Source: Cycas panzhihuaensis (lineage: Eukaryota > Cycadophyta). Taken from it: a stretch of DNA of 64,000 nt. This document shows, piece after piece, positions 22,886 through 36,400 of the stretch. The notes under the pieces are model-generated. The model was given only the letters and a program-made list of their open reading frames with translations, ran no database searches and was not told the origin of the DNA. The DNA lies in NCBI GenBank assembly GCA_023213395.1, contig CM041465.1, forward strand, positions 558,001 through 622,000. Reading direction: 5' to 3'. Numbering within the stretch: the stretch's first letter is position 1; every line of letters starts with the position of its first letter. The translations under genes were made by a program, and so were the position numbers.

Positions 22886-24748
22886 ATTTACCCGCGCTTG
22901 GTTGAATTTCTTCACTTTGACATTCAGAGCATTGGGCAGAAATCACATTGCATCAGCATCCGTTGGGACCATCACAATGCTTTGTTTTAATTAAACAGTT
23001 GGATTCCCCTTGTCTGTACCAGTTTAAGTCGACTGTTCACCACCTAGGTAAAGCCCCCACAAAGGGACGTTCTGCGCCCGTCACCCGATCGACACGCACC
23101 GGCCTGCCCTCGCTGTAATAGTAGCTCAGGCAGACCATCGATAGCCCATGAGCTCGATGCACAGACCCCTAGGCCTAGCCCTCAAAGCCAATCCTTTTCC
23201 CAAGGTTACAAATCCATTTTACCGACTTCCCTTACCTACATTATTCTATTGACCAGAGGCTGCTCACCTTGGAGACCTGATACGGTTATGAGTGTGATCA
23301 AGCGCAAATGGTACTTAGTCCTCCAAATTTTCAAGGGCCACCGGAGGTACACCAGACACTGCAGGACATGTGATACTCTTCTAGCTGCTGGACCCTATCT
23401 CCGGATGAACCGATTTCAGGATGGGTAGGCTGTTAAAAAGAAAAAATAACTCTTCCCGGGGCCCCCGCTTACTTCTCTGAATTTCCTAACATCGTCATCC
23501 GCCTCCACGTCCCAATTCAAGAATATTAACCCGATTCCCTTTCGATGTACATGCAAAGTGCACCCTTCACACAGGGCTTCCCCATCTCTTAGGATTGACT
23601 AACCCATGTCTAAGTGTTGTTCACATGGAACCTTTCCCCACTTCAGTCTTCAAAGTTCTCATTTAAATATTTGCTACAACCACCAAGATCTGCATCGGGG
23701 GCCAGTCTGCCTAGATTCGTACCCAAGGTTTCTCAATGACCCCCACATCCTCCTACTCACCGAGGCTAAGAACTTGCCCCGACAACCGAGTATAGGTCCC
23801 GCACTTCAGCGCCATCCATTTTTGGGGCTAGTTGACACGGCAGGTGAGTTGTTACACACTCCTTAGCAGATTTTGACTTCCATGTCCACCGTCCTGTTGT
23901 CTTAATCAACCAACACACTTTGTGGGATCTGGGGTAGCATGCATTCTAGCACTGTAACTTGACTTTTGATTCATCCTGCATCGCTAGTTCTGCTTACCAA
24001 AAATAACCCACCTAGAGCTCCCCGATTCCATCAGGTTTCACAGAAAGCAGCTGCACCGTCTTACCTATTTAAAGTTTGAGAATAGGCCGAGGGCATTACG
24101 CCCCTGATGCCTCTAATCATTTGCTTTACCTGATAAAACTCACACCTGAGCTCTAGCTATCTTGAGGGAAACTTTAGAGGAAACCAGCTACTAGATGGTT
24201 CGATTAGCCTTTCACCCCTACACCCAAGTCAGACGAACAATTTGCACGTCAATATCACTACGGGCCTCCACCAAAGTTTCCTCTGGCTTCACCCTGCTCA
24301 GGCATAGTTCACCATCTTTTGGGTCCCAACAGGTATACTCTCACTCGAACCCTTCACAGAAGATTGGGGTAGGTCGGCAGTGCACACCCTCGAGGGGCAT
24401 CTCGCTAGTTAGCTTCCTTGCACCTAACAGGTTTCTGAACTCGCAGACTCGCACACATGTCAGACTCCTTGGTCCATGTTTCAAGATGAGCTAGATGGAA
24501 AGCTTGCAGACCAATGCCACAAGTGTGCAGGTGCCCAGCGGCTGCCACAAAGGTGCGCACTTCTCTTAGCAACCATCGCAATGATGAAACTTCGCTCAGT
24601 CTCCTGCATGCATTTTTGTCACCATGACAGCCAACGATGGTCCACACCCCGAGCTGAGCGACAGATCGAGGATCATTGTTCTGCATCTGCCCAGAGCACA
24701 TCACCAACCTCCATCCACTTCCCTCCCGACAATTTCAAGCACTCTTTA

Positions 24749-24782
<34 letters not shown>

Positions 24783-25134
24783 ATGGTACTTGTTCGCTAT
24801 CGGTCCCTCGTCCATATTTAGCCCTGGACAGAATTTACCACTTGATTAGGGCTACATTCCCAAACAACCCGACTCGTAAATAATGCCTTGTGATGCAACA
24901 GGGTCTGAACTTGACAGGGATCTCACCCTCTTGGGCGCCTGTGGGGACTTGGGCCTGGTCCATTGCTGAAGATGCTTCTATAGGCTATAATTCAAATGGC
25001 ACTACTGCCTGATTTTCATGTTGGACTCTTCTTGGTTCGCTCACCGTTACTAGGGGAATCCTTGTAAGTTTCTTTTCCTCTGCTTAGTGATATGCTTAAA
25101 CTCAGCGTGTGCTCTTGCCTAACCTGGGGTCACA
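21737..25134 (-). rRNA. 25S rRNA, full length but decayed
   Basis: Large-subunit rRNA gene on the minus strand, about 3.4 kb, normal for plants. The 3' end is placed by the reverse complement of CAGCCCTTTGTCGC (about 21737-21760), and the 5' end by 'tgatatgcttaaactcagcg' at 25089. Damage is clear. The sarcin-ricin loop reads AGTATGAGAGGAACC instead of AGTACGAGAGGAACC (22094-22110). A stretch of about 10-15 bases present in the other copy near 62446-62462 is missing at about 22446. Many CpG sites have become TpG/CpA. Probably a pseudogene. Confidence 0.92.
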
Positions 25135-25377
25135 TGATGTGGATGGGAGGAACTCTGGTCGAAGCCTTGGCCTCCCTAGTGCTTAAGTTGAGGGGGTTTT
25201 CCCTACGTGTCATGCACTTACGGTGCACGTATCAATCTGCCAAGCCAACCGAACCACTGCTCGTCGATGCCTAACAACAAGAACACAATCTGCTTAAGCT
25301 GACAGTGCTACAAAGGACACAGACTGCCAGCTCCCCTCCACTACCCGCATGCAGGTAATGGGGCAATTTGATTATAT
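25135..25377 (-). other. ITS2, rDNA unit 2
   Basis: Spacer of about 243 bases between 25S and 5.8S, a common plant ITS2 length. Its last part matches the window start. No gene. Confidence 0.78.
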
Positions 25378-25538
25378 GTGACATCTAGGCAGACGTGCCC
25401 TTATTCGAAGCCTCAAGCGCAACTTGCATTCAAAGACTGGATGACTCACTGGATTCTACAATTCACACTACGTATCGCATTTTGCTACGTTCTTCATCAT
25501 GGCGAGGGTCGAGATATTCGTTGCCGAGAGTCATGCAT
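25378..25538 (-). rRNA. 5.8S rRNA, near full length
   Basis: Minus-strand 5.8S of about 161 bases. It keeps the conserved core (reverse complement contains GAAGAACGTAGC then AAAATGCGATACG) that the first copy lacks. It is still altered: the canonical 'catcgatgc' on this strand reads 'catcatggc', and several CpG positions have changed. Function is doubtful given the neighbouring decayed 18S and 25S. Confidence 0.88.
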
Positions 25539-26229
25539 TTCCACAAATATGCCACATGGGCCCCTATAGAACACTAGATCGAGGGTCTATGCAGTAACTC
25601 GAGTCCTTGGTATGCTGGGCACCCTGTGCTTTTTGTTTGTTGGCCCACCCCACTCCAACGACGCCCGCCGTACAACGAGACAACCCTGCCCCTTCCCCGA
25701 GAGGACACGGCCCATACATCAACTCAGAGTCATGGCAAGGGGGGGCAGGGGGGGGGGGGGGGGGCGAGAGTCATACAAAACTGTTGCAGGGATAAGACAA
25801 TGCTAAAAATGTCCCAGTTACCCAACATGATCAAACAGTCCATGCCACACTTCCCGTTCCCCAAGCCCACTACTGACGGGGGCCCCCTACAAGCGATAGA
25901 GGGGTGTCTGACCCTCTCGATGAACCTAATGGGATAGATGCTATGATAAACGCTACCCACCATCCCACATGTGGCTCTTGGGCTACGATCTATATATCCT
26001 TGAGCACAGTGGAAGCAAGATGGGCAATGGGCAGAGTCTGATGTCCCAACATCCCTCTTCGCGAGAGAATGACAAGGTCATTCCAGCCCCCTCCTGCACC
26101 TAGACTGCATGCAGCTGAGTAGAGACGTCTAGAGAAATGATGAGGAACATGACACCTTCAAGGGGCCCAAAATCTATCACGTCCCCACCTAAAAGTTTGC
26201 TCGTTGTCTATGGTATCCAGAGACTAGTG
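25539..26229 (-). other. ITS1, rDNA unit 2
   Basis: Spacer of about 691 bases between 5.8S and 18S, long for plants. It contains two G runs, G7 (25739-25745) and G17 (25748-25764). Colinear with 249-917. Confidence 0.78.
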
Positions 26230-26243
26230 CCAATGATCCTTCT

Positions 26244-26275
<32 letters not shown>

Positions 26276-26431
26276 ACTCCTTCTCTAAATAATAAGGTTT
26301 AATGAACTTCTTGCGATGTCAGCAATAGCAAACCACCATCGTCACCGTGATCCGAACACTGCACCAGATCATTCAATTAGTAGGAGCGACAGACGATGTG
26401 TACAAAGGGTAGGGACATAGTCAACGCGTGT

Positions 26432-26468
<37 letters not shown>

Positions 26469-26801
26469 TCAATAATTCCAATGATCTATCCCCATCATGA
26501 TGAAATTTCCATAGATTACCCAGACCTCTTAGCTAAGGTTATAGACTCGTTGAATACATCAGTGTAGTGCATGTACAGCCCAAAATATCTAAGGGCATCA
26601 CAGACCTATTATTGCCTCAAACTTCCATGGCCTGAATGACCATAGTCCCTCTAAGAAGCTGGCTGCAAAGGAAACCCTCTACGTAACTAGTTAGCAGGCT
26701 GAGGTCTTGTTCGTTAACGGAATTAACTAGATAAATCACTCCACCAACTAAGAATGGCCATGCATCACCACCCATAGAATCAAGAAAGAGCTCTCAATCT
26801 A

Positions 26802-26858
<57 letters not shown>

Positions 26859-26931
26859 ACAGGCTCCACTTCTGGTGGTGCCCTTCTATCAATTCCTTTA
26901 AGTTTCAGCCTTGCGAACATACTCCCCCCGA

Positions 26932-26963
<32 letters not shown>

Positions 26964-27008
26964 GGTGGAGTCCTTAGAGCAACATCCACCAATCCCTAGT
27001 TGGCATCA

Positions 27009-27042
<34 letters not shown>

Positions 27043-28042
27043 AGCGAGCCCCCAACTTTCATTCCTGATTAATGAAGACATCCTTAGTAAATGCTTTTGC
27101 AGTGGTTCATCTTTCATAAATCCAAGAATTTCACCTCTGACAATGAAATATGAATGCCCCCAACCATCCCTATTAATCATTACTCTAGTCCCAAAGGCCA
27201 ACGTAATAGGACCAGAATCCTATCGTGTTATTCGATGCTAATGTATTCAGAGTATAGGCTTGCCTTGAGCACTCTAATTTTTTCAAAGTAACAATGCTAG
27301 AGCCACAACCCAGGCAACTAAGTCTAGGAATGCACCGCTGGCAAAAGGGATGAAATGATCGATGCACACCAAAAGGCAGACTAGTCGGGCCGTACCAAGA
27401 TCCAACTACGAGCCTTTTAACTGTAACAACTTAAATATATGCTATTGGAGCTGGAATTACTGCAGCTGCTGGCACCAGACTTGCCCTCCAATGGATCCTC
27501 ATTAAGGGATTTAAATTGTACTCATTCCAATTACTAGACTCAATGAGCCCAGTATTGTTATTTATTATCACTACCTCCCCATGTCAAGATTGGGTAATTT
27601 GCGTGCCTGCTGCCTTCCTTGGATGTGGTAGTCGTTTCTCAGGCTCCCTCTTCAGAATCAAACCCTAATTCTCCATCACCCATCACCACCATGGTAGGCC
27701 TCTATCCTACCATCAAAAGTTGATAGGGCAGAAATTTGAATGAAGCATCACTGGCACTAGGGCCATGCAATCCGTCAAGTTATCATGAATCACCGACACG
27801 CCGAACAAGAGCTTGCATTGGCCTTTTATCTAATAAATGCGTCCATTCCAGAAGTCAGGATTTGGTACATGTATTAGCTCTAGAATTACTATGGTTATTC
27901 GAGTAACAGGAATATCATCAAATAAACTATAATTGATTTAATAAGCCATTCGTAGTTTCACAGTCTGAAATAGTTCATACTAATATATGCATGGCTTAAT
28001 CTTTGAGACAAGCATATGACTACTGGCAGGATTAACCAGGTA
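26230..28042 (-). rRNA. 18S rRNA, full length but decayed (copy 2)
   Basis: Second small-subunit gene, 1813 bases like the first. The ends are marked by the universal tail (reverse complement at 26231) and the TACCTGGTT start (to 28042). The 530-loop core reads GCTGCAGTAA instead of GCCGCGGTAA (27453-27475), different from the damage in copy 1, so the two decayed independently. The decoding-end segment near 26270 keeps 'ttacgact', which copy 1 has lost. Likely a pseudogene. Confidence 0.93.
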
Positions 28043-29100
28043 GCATCCATGAATGTCAAGCATTTGTATGAGCAGCCTATTCAAATGGATGACTACAAAA
28101 TAATGACAGCATAAAGGGTCAATCTGTGTTGGGCCTCCTCACAATTGTCTCGCCTAGAACAAGTGATGCACAAAAGCCAAGCGAAACCGTATAACCCACT
28201 GAAGAGTAAACCCATCCAAAATCTACCAACAACAAATGTAGAAAAGAAAAACACAAGAAAGAGAAGAACCCACAGGACTGCATGCCTCATACTGATGCCA
28301 AAAACAGATAGAGAACAAAAAAACAAAAGTGACCAGCAGTAGAGAGCCCAAGTAAAGGAAAATGAGACACAAATTACAGTAGGAGCTATAATAAACCCAA
28401 GGTGTGCTTCTTAAAACGAGGGGGGGGTGGAGACTAAATAGCAAATGCAGCTACAGAAAGGACTACAGACTGGACAAAGAAATACGAGGGCCAGAGGAAC
28501 GCCATAAACAACATGAGAGGGGCCCATCTTGGGGCACTCCTCTCATAAGAGACATCGCAGGCCACACACCAACATTCAAAACATGACCAGTGAGAAAGCA
28601 CAATTTGGAGACTGGTCAAGGGGTAAGGGAAGGAATACAAGAACGAAACGGGCTAGCCACAGGGCAGTGGGGGCACGTACAAGTACTCACACTGAAGCCA
28701 TAATGCTGATCACCATGCCCCTCTCAAAGTGAGGCTCCCGCACAAAAACACCCTCCATGCCATACATTGCCATCCACACAACACACAGATGGGAGGGACC
28801 ACGAGGGCAAAACCTGAATGCACCACCATACAAACTGGAGAGATCATTCCCAATAAAACGGGTGTAAAACTAGTAGCAGCAATGACTAAAGACACACCCA
28901 CAAGGCCATCGAGGAGGGAACCCACACCTGGGAGACTTCAACTGTGCAACGTAAGATAGATCAGACATGTAAGAGAAGAGGGGATCGGTGCAAGACAGAT
29001 GCCAACTTTCAGTTCACAGACACTAGGTGCCAAGCAACTTGCAAATCTATGAGAGGAGTGAGCATATAGATGAGAGGGAACGATCGCAGCAGAACAAATG
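28043..29100 (-). other. 18S-proximal spacer (5' ETS region), IGS 2
   Basis: Counterpart of 2731-3800, colinear, with the G run shortened to G5 near 28670. No gene or clear Pol I start seen. Confidence 0.6.
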
Positions 29101-31440
29101 CCACTTGAGTGAGCGCTTGGTGAAACACCCTTCGCACGTATTCGTGTCTGTGCAATCAGCCTGAACAGGCTAGTCTCGATTGTACAGGGGTGAAAATAAA
29201 CATGATAGGCACCAAACAACTGGCAAATCTACGAGAGAACTGAGCATATAGATGATAGAGGGAAACGATCGGAGTGGGGCAAATGCCATCTTTCAGTACA
29301 TAGACACCCTAGGAGGAGTATCCCGTACGAGGCCCTTTACACTACACAGCCTAACACTACTCCAACTGCGCGACCAACATCAAGTCCGGACGGGCACATC
29401 CCATGCACACGAGTCCTCTATTAAATGATGCTTGGGTGAGCGCTTTGCGAAACACCCTTCGTACATATCCGTATCAGTGCCATCCGCCCAAGCCAGCTGG
29501 TCTCAATCGCATATCAAAAATAAGCGTTAGGGTCCGCACCACTGGGAAATCCATGATGAGTAAGCATACATAGATGAGGGAGGAAATGATTGGAGTAGGG
29601 CAGACACCATCTTTTAGTTCATAGACACCCTGGGAGGAGTATCCCGTATGAGGCCCTTTACCCTACATAGCCCAGCACTGCTCCAACTGCATGACCAACA
29701 TCAAGTCTAGACGGACACATCCTGTGCACGTGAGTCCTCTATTAAATGACACTTAGGTGATCGCTTTGCGAAACACCCTTCGTACATATCCGTATCCATG
29801 CCATCTGGCTAGACTGGCTGGACTTGATCACATAGCAAAAATAAGCATTAGGGTCTGCACCACTTGGAAATCCACGATGAGCAAGCATACATATAGACGA
29901 GGGAGGAAACGATCAGAGCGGGGCATACGCCATCTTTAAATTCACGGACACCCTAGGAGGAGTATCCTGTACGAGGCCCTTTAGACTACACAGCCCACCG
30001 CTCCAAGCTGCGACCAACATCAAGTCTGGATGGGCACGTCCCATGCATGTGAGTCCTCTATTAAATGATGCTTGGGTGAGCACTTTTTGAAACACCCTTC
30101 ACATGTATCCGTGTCTGTGCCATCTGCCCAGACTGGCTGGTCTTGATCGCATAGCAAAAATAAGTGTTAGGATTTGCACCGCTTGGAAATCCATAATGAG
30201 AAAGCATACATAGATGAGGGAGGAAATGATTAGAGTGGGGTAGATGCCATCTTTCAGTTCACGGACACCCTGGGAGGAGTATCCCGTATGAGGCCCTTTA
30301 CCCTACATAGCCCGGCGCTACTCTAACTACGCGACCAACATCAAGTATGGACGAGTACGTCCCATGCATACGAGTCCTCTATTAAATGACGCTTGGGTGA
30401 GTGCTTTACGAAACACCCTTCGTACGTATCCGTGTCTGTGCCATCCACCCAAACCGGCCAGTCTCGATCGTATAGCAAAAATAAGCGCTAGGGTCTGCAC
30501 CACTGGTAAATCCACGATGGGCAAGCATACATATAGATGAGGGAGGAAATGATTAGAGTGATGCAGATGCCATCTTCGGTTCCACGAACACCCTAGGAGG
30601 AGTATCTGTCGAGGCCTTTTACCCTACTGACAACATTGCTCCAACTACATGACCAACATCAAGTCTAGACGGGCACGTCCCGTGCATGTGAGTCCTCTAT
30701 TAAACGACGCTTGGGTGAGCACTTTACGAAACACCCTTCACACGTATCCGTATGCATGCCATCCACGGGCCAGATGGGTCTCGATCGCATAGCAAAAATA
30801 AGTGTTAGGGTCCACACCACTTGGTAATCCACGATGAGCAAGCATACATATAGACGAGGGAGGAAACGATTGGAGCGGTTCATACGCCATCTTTCAGTTC
30901 ACCGACACCACAGGAGGAATATCGTCTGAGGCCCTTTACCCTACATTTCGGTATTTGCTCCAACTGTGTGACCAACATTAAGTCCAGACAGGCACGTCCC
31001 GTGCATGCGAGTCCTCTATTAAATGACACTTGGGTGAGTGCCTTGCGAAACACCCTTCACATGTATCTATGTCTGTGCCATCTGCCTAGACTGGCTAGTC
31101 TCCATCACATAGTAAAACTAAGCATTAGGGCCCGCACCATAGGTAAATCCATGATGAGTAAGCATACATAGACGAGGGAGTAAACGATTGGGCGGGGTGA
31201 ACCGTCTTTCGAGTTCACACGGACATCACAGGAGGAGTATCCCGTATGAGGCCCTTTACCCTACACAGCCTAGTGCTAATCCAACTGCGCAACCAACATC
31301 AAGTCTGGATGGGCACATCCCATGCCTTGAGTCCTCTATTAAACAATGCTTGGGTGAGCACTTTGTGAAACACCCTTCGCATGTATACGTATCTCGCCAT
31401 ACGCGGGCCGTGTAGGTCTTGATCACACCACAAAAACAAA
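29101..31440. repeat. IGS 2 tandem array, about 320-bp unit, ~8 copies
   Basis: Same repeat as 3801-6150. The marker 'gtcctctattaaa' recurs near 29412, 29733, 30052, 30373, 30691, 31010 and 31330. The last three units (about 30570-31400) carry several short deletions and substitutions, for example around 'gagtatctgtcgaggcc' near 30600, that are absent from IGS 1 units. Confidence 0.87.
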
Positions 31441-31479
31441 CTCGCAATCCCACTAAAAAGGCAACAAACTAGCAATAAT

Positions 31480-33180
31480 CGAGCACCACGCTTCGCACAT
31501 TATTGAACCAAAGGAATCACAGAATAAAGTGCATGCATTTGTGCGGGGCCAACACTCCCCTAGGCCAATTGATAAATTGTCACCTGCCATGAGTCGGTCA
31601 ATGTCTGGGATCGTCTTTCCATCGAAGGTGCCAACCTCATGCACTCTGACATGGATGGCGTAACATATCGACTGACCTAATAAAGGCCCAAGGCCAATGC
31701 TCAGAGGGACCTGACATGAAGTACAAAGGAATGGCCATGTTTCGCATGTAATTAAGCCAAAGCACTCACAGAATAAGCGTCCGTCTATCGAGCGAGGCCT
31801 ACGGTTCCCCCACGGCCTGAGGAAAAATCACTTTCTTTAGGAGCCATTTTGCGCATAATTGGGCCAGAGGACTTTACGGGAAAGGTCTGCCTGCCATCCC
31901 TAGGCCAATGCTCAGAAGGACCCGACATGAAGCACAAAGGAATGGCTATGTTTTGCGCGTTATTGAACTAAAGGAATCACAAAATAAGGGTATGTCTGCC
32001 TTGAGGGCCAACGCTCACCCTGCTGGCCAATTGATAAATTATCGCCTGCCATGAGTCATGTCAATAATACGGGACGCATCTTTCTGTCAAAGGTGCCAAC
32101 CTCATGTGCTACAGCATGGACTGAAAACTCCCAACACATCGACCGACCTAACAAAGGCCCAAGGCCAATGCTCAGAGGGACTTGACATGAAGTGCAAAGG
32201 AATGGCCATGTTTCATATGTAATTGAGCCATAGGACTCATGGAATAAGGGTCCATCCACTGAGCAGGGCCTATGGTTCCCCCTGCCAGCACAAGGAAAAA
32301 TCACCACCTACCATGAGTCAGGTCAATAATACGGGACACGTCTTTCCATCGAAGGTGCCAACCTCATGCGCTACAGCATGGATTGAAAATGCCCAACATC
32401 TCAATTGACCTAATAAAGGCCCAAGGCTAATGCTCAGAGGGACCTGACATGAAGTGCAAAGGAATGGCCATGTTTCACACGTAATTGAGCCATAAGACTC
32501 ACGGAATAACGGTCCATCCAACCGAGCAGGGCCTCTGATTCCCCACGAGAATAAGGAAAAATTACACTTTGCCATGAGTCGGTCAATGTCTGAGACACGT
32601 CTTTCCATCAAAGGTGCCAACCTCATGCGCTACAGCATGGACCAAAAATGCCCAACATGTCAACCGACCTAACAAAGGCCCAAGGCCAATGCTCAGAGGG
32701 ACCCAACATGAAGTGCAAAGGAACGACCATGTTTCACACGTAATTGAGCCATAGGATTCACGGAATAAGGGTCCATCCAGAGGTGGGCCTACGGTTCCCC
32801 TTGCCAACACAAGGAAAAATCATTGTCTGCCATGAGTTAGGTCAATAATACGGGACGTGTCCTTCCATCGAAGGTGCCAACCTCATGCGCTACAGCATGG
32901 ATCGAAAATGCCCAACACGTCAACCGACTTAACAAAGGCCCAAGGCCAATGCTCAAAGGGACCCAACATGAAGCACAAAGGAACGGCCATGTTTTACACA
33001 TAATTGAGCCAGAGGACTTATGGAATAAGGGTTCGTCCACTGAGTAGGGCCTACGGTTCCCCTTGCCAGCATAAGGAAAAATCACCGCCTGCCAGGAGCC
33101 ATTTCATGCATAATTGGGCTAGAGGACTCGTGGAAAAGGGTCTACCTGCCATGCAGGACCAACGATGCCCTCCACTCCCC
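31480..33180. repeat. IGS 2 tandem array, about 262-bp unit, ~6 copies
   Basis: Counterpart of 6185-7900, with the marker 'gccatgag' plus 'ggtcaata' near 31587, 32049, 32310, 32572 and 32830. Units near 31540-31640 and 32520-32600 have short internal deletions. Confidence 0.85.
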
Positions 33181-33475
33181 TTAAAAGGAAATATCACCCC
33201 ACTTGCAGTGAAGCTTTCCCCGGAGAAGCAATCCATTTGATGCTCGAGAAAATCTACCCATGAAGAAAGGGAGGCCACCACTCCCCAATGAGAGAATGAA
33301 GAGAGACAACCAAAACATCAAAAGGGGAGAAGTTGGGGATAAAATTCATAACATTGTCAATAAAAATGACTTAAGAATTTAGAGCAGACTATCTGAGAAG
33401 GGAACACATGAAGCCACATGCTGAACAAACCAAAAACTAAGGGGAGGCCACAGCCAATTCGCAGCCAGAAAAAGA
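33181..33475. other. Single-copy spacer between IGS 2 arrays
   Basis: Counterpart of 7901-8226, with several short deletions relative to it. No gene seen. Confidence 0.45.
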
Positions 33476-36400
33476 ATTTGAATCACCACCTTGTAAAAGT
33501 TGGCTATGACAGGTAAATAAGGGTGTCGAATAACAATTTGAGAAAAAGCGGCGAGATCCCAACAAACACCAAGCGAAAGTGATCGGTGAAACATATGAGA
33601 TCAATCGTCAACAATGGAAAGAGGCGGGCCACCACAACAGAGGGGAAACACATGAGACAGGGTGTGAAGATGAAAAAGAAGATTGGGACTTCCATCAAAA
33701 AGGGGGGAGTGGGAGACAACATAAATTAACATGCGGGAGGAAAACATCCCAACTATGTTCTACTAGTAAAAGAGCACTACAACAACTTGGGTTGAGAGGG
33801 TGAATGATAGAGGATGAGTCTTTAGATCAGAGGTGGTAAACGACCCATCCCATGCCCACTTAAGAAAAGGGGAATACTAACAAAGCATCTCCCCCCACAA
33901 GAGGGACATGACCGACTCCGTCCACCAAAGGAGGCCACAACACAACCCCACCGAAAGAAGGAGAACAGACAATCAAAACATCAAAGAGGAGAATTATCTA
34001 GCAACGATAAAAAAGACTGACAGCTAAAACAAGAGGGAAATACATGAGGGGGAGACAAACATAGAAGTGGTGAAAATGAACAACAAAATTGGTACATCGA
34101 TCGAAAAGGGTGTGAGGGAACAAGGCAAATGAGCATCAGGGAGAAACATGTGTCAAATATGTGCTGAGGGTGAAAGAGCATTGTGACAACATGGGTTGAG
34201 AGGGTGAGTGATACGGGACGTGTCTTTGGGTCAAAGGTGGTAAACGGCCCATCCTGTGCCCACTTAGGAAAAGCAAAATGCTAACAAAGCATCTCACCCA
34301 CCCCCAAGAAGGACATGACCATTTCACACCCATCTGAAGGGAAGCCGTCACACACCCCCAACCGTAAGAAGAAAAATAAAGGGACCATCGAAACATTGAA
34401 GGGGAGAATTCACCAACAGCAATGGAAGAAATCGATAGCCTAGTTAAGAGGGAAATGCATGAGGGATAGATAAACATGGAAGTGGGTGAAGACGAACAAG
34501 ACGATTGGGACTTCTGATGAAAAGGGTGGGAAAGAAGAGAAGACAAACAAACATCGGGGAGAAAAGCGAGCATCTGATTTGAATCACCACCTTATAAAAG
34601 TTGACTACAGCCTGGGATAAACAAGGGTGTCGAATAACAATTTGGGAAAAAGTGAGCGAGATCCTAACAAACACGAAACAAAAGTGATCGGAGGTGAAAC
34701 ATAGGAGATCGATTCGCAACAATGGAAAGAAAGCGAGCCACCACAACAAGAGGAAATGTATGAGATGGGATGTGAAGATGAAAAAGAAGATTGGGACTTA
34801 CATCAAAAAGGGGAGGTGGGGGACAAAACAAACCAGCATAGGGGGGGAAAATGTCCCAAATATGTTCCATGGGTGAAAGAGCACTGTAACAACCTGGGTT
34901 GAGAGGGTGAATGATACAGGATGTGTCTTTAGATTGGAGGTCATAAATGGCACGTTCCATACCCACTTAAGAAAAGGGGAATGCTAACAAAGCATCTCCC
35001 CTTAAGAGGACACAACCAGCTCACACCCCACCAAAAGGGAGGCTGCAACACAACCCCAATCGAAAGAAGGAGAACAGACAATCAAAACATCAAAGAGGAG
35101 GTATGCAGCAATAATAAAAAGACCAACAGTAGAAACAAGAGGAAGCATGAGAGGAGACAAACATGGAAGGGGTAAAATAAACAACAAGATTGGGACATCG
35201 ATCGAAAAGGGTGTGAGGAACAAGACAAGCGAGCATCGGGAGAAAAGCATCCGGATATATGCAGGGTGAAGAAACCTTTGTGACAACATGGGTTAAGAGG
35301 GTGAATGATAAGAGACATGTCTTTGGGTCGGAGGTGGTAAGCGGCCGTCCGTGCCCACCTAGGAAAAGTGAAATGCTAACAAAGCATCTCCCAGCCCCAG
35401 AGGGACACAACCATCTCACGCTTATCGATGGGAAGGCCGCCACACCCCCAACTAAAAGAAGAAAAACAAAGGGACCATCAAAACATCAAAGGGGAGAATT
35501 CACCAATAGCAACAGAAGAAATCGACAGCCCAAACAAGAGGAAACACGAGGGATAGATAAACATGGAAGTAGGTGAAGATGAACAAGACAATTGGGACTT
35601 CCATCAAAAAAGGTGGGAGGGAAGAAGACAAATAGGCATCGGGGAGAAAAGCATCCCAAATATGTGCTAGGGGTGAAAGAGCGTCGTGACACCATGGGTT
35701 GAGAGGGTGAATAATACGGGATATGTCTTCAGGTCAGAGGTGATAAACGGCACGTCCCGTGCCCATTTAGGAAAAGTGAAATGCTAACAAAGCATCTCCC
35801 CCACCCCTAAGAGGAACACGACTATCTCACACCTGTCCAAAAGGAAGGCCGCCAGACACCCCCAATCGAAAGAAGAAAAACAAAGGGACCATCAAAACAT
35901 CGAAGGGGAGAATTCACCAATAGCAATGGAAGAAATCGACAGATGGCCCAAATAAGGGGGAAATGCATAAGGGGTAGACAAACACGGAAGCAAGTGAAGA
36001 TGAACAAGACAATAGGGACACTTTCGTCGAAAAGGGTGTGAGGGAAGAAGACAAATGAACATCAGGGAGAAAGAGTGCCGTGACACCATGGGTTGTGAGG
36101 CTAAATGATACGAGACATGTCTTTGGGTTGGAGATGGTAAATGGCTCATCCCGTGCCCATTTGAGAAACGTGAGATGCTAACAAAGCATCGGCCCACCCA
36201 AGAGGGACACCACCAAAGGGAGGCTACCACACACCCTCAACTAAAAGAAAGAAAATAGACAACAAGACATCGAATGGGAGAATTGACCAGCAATAATGGG
36301 AAAAACCAATAGCCCAAACAAGAGGGAAACGTATGAGGGGAAGACAAATAAGATGATTGGGACTTCCATCGAAAAGGGTGCCAGGGAACAAGACAAATGG

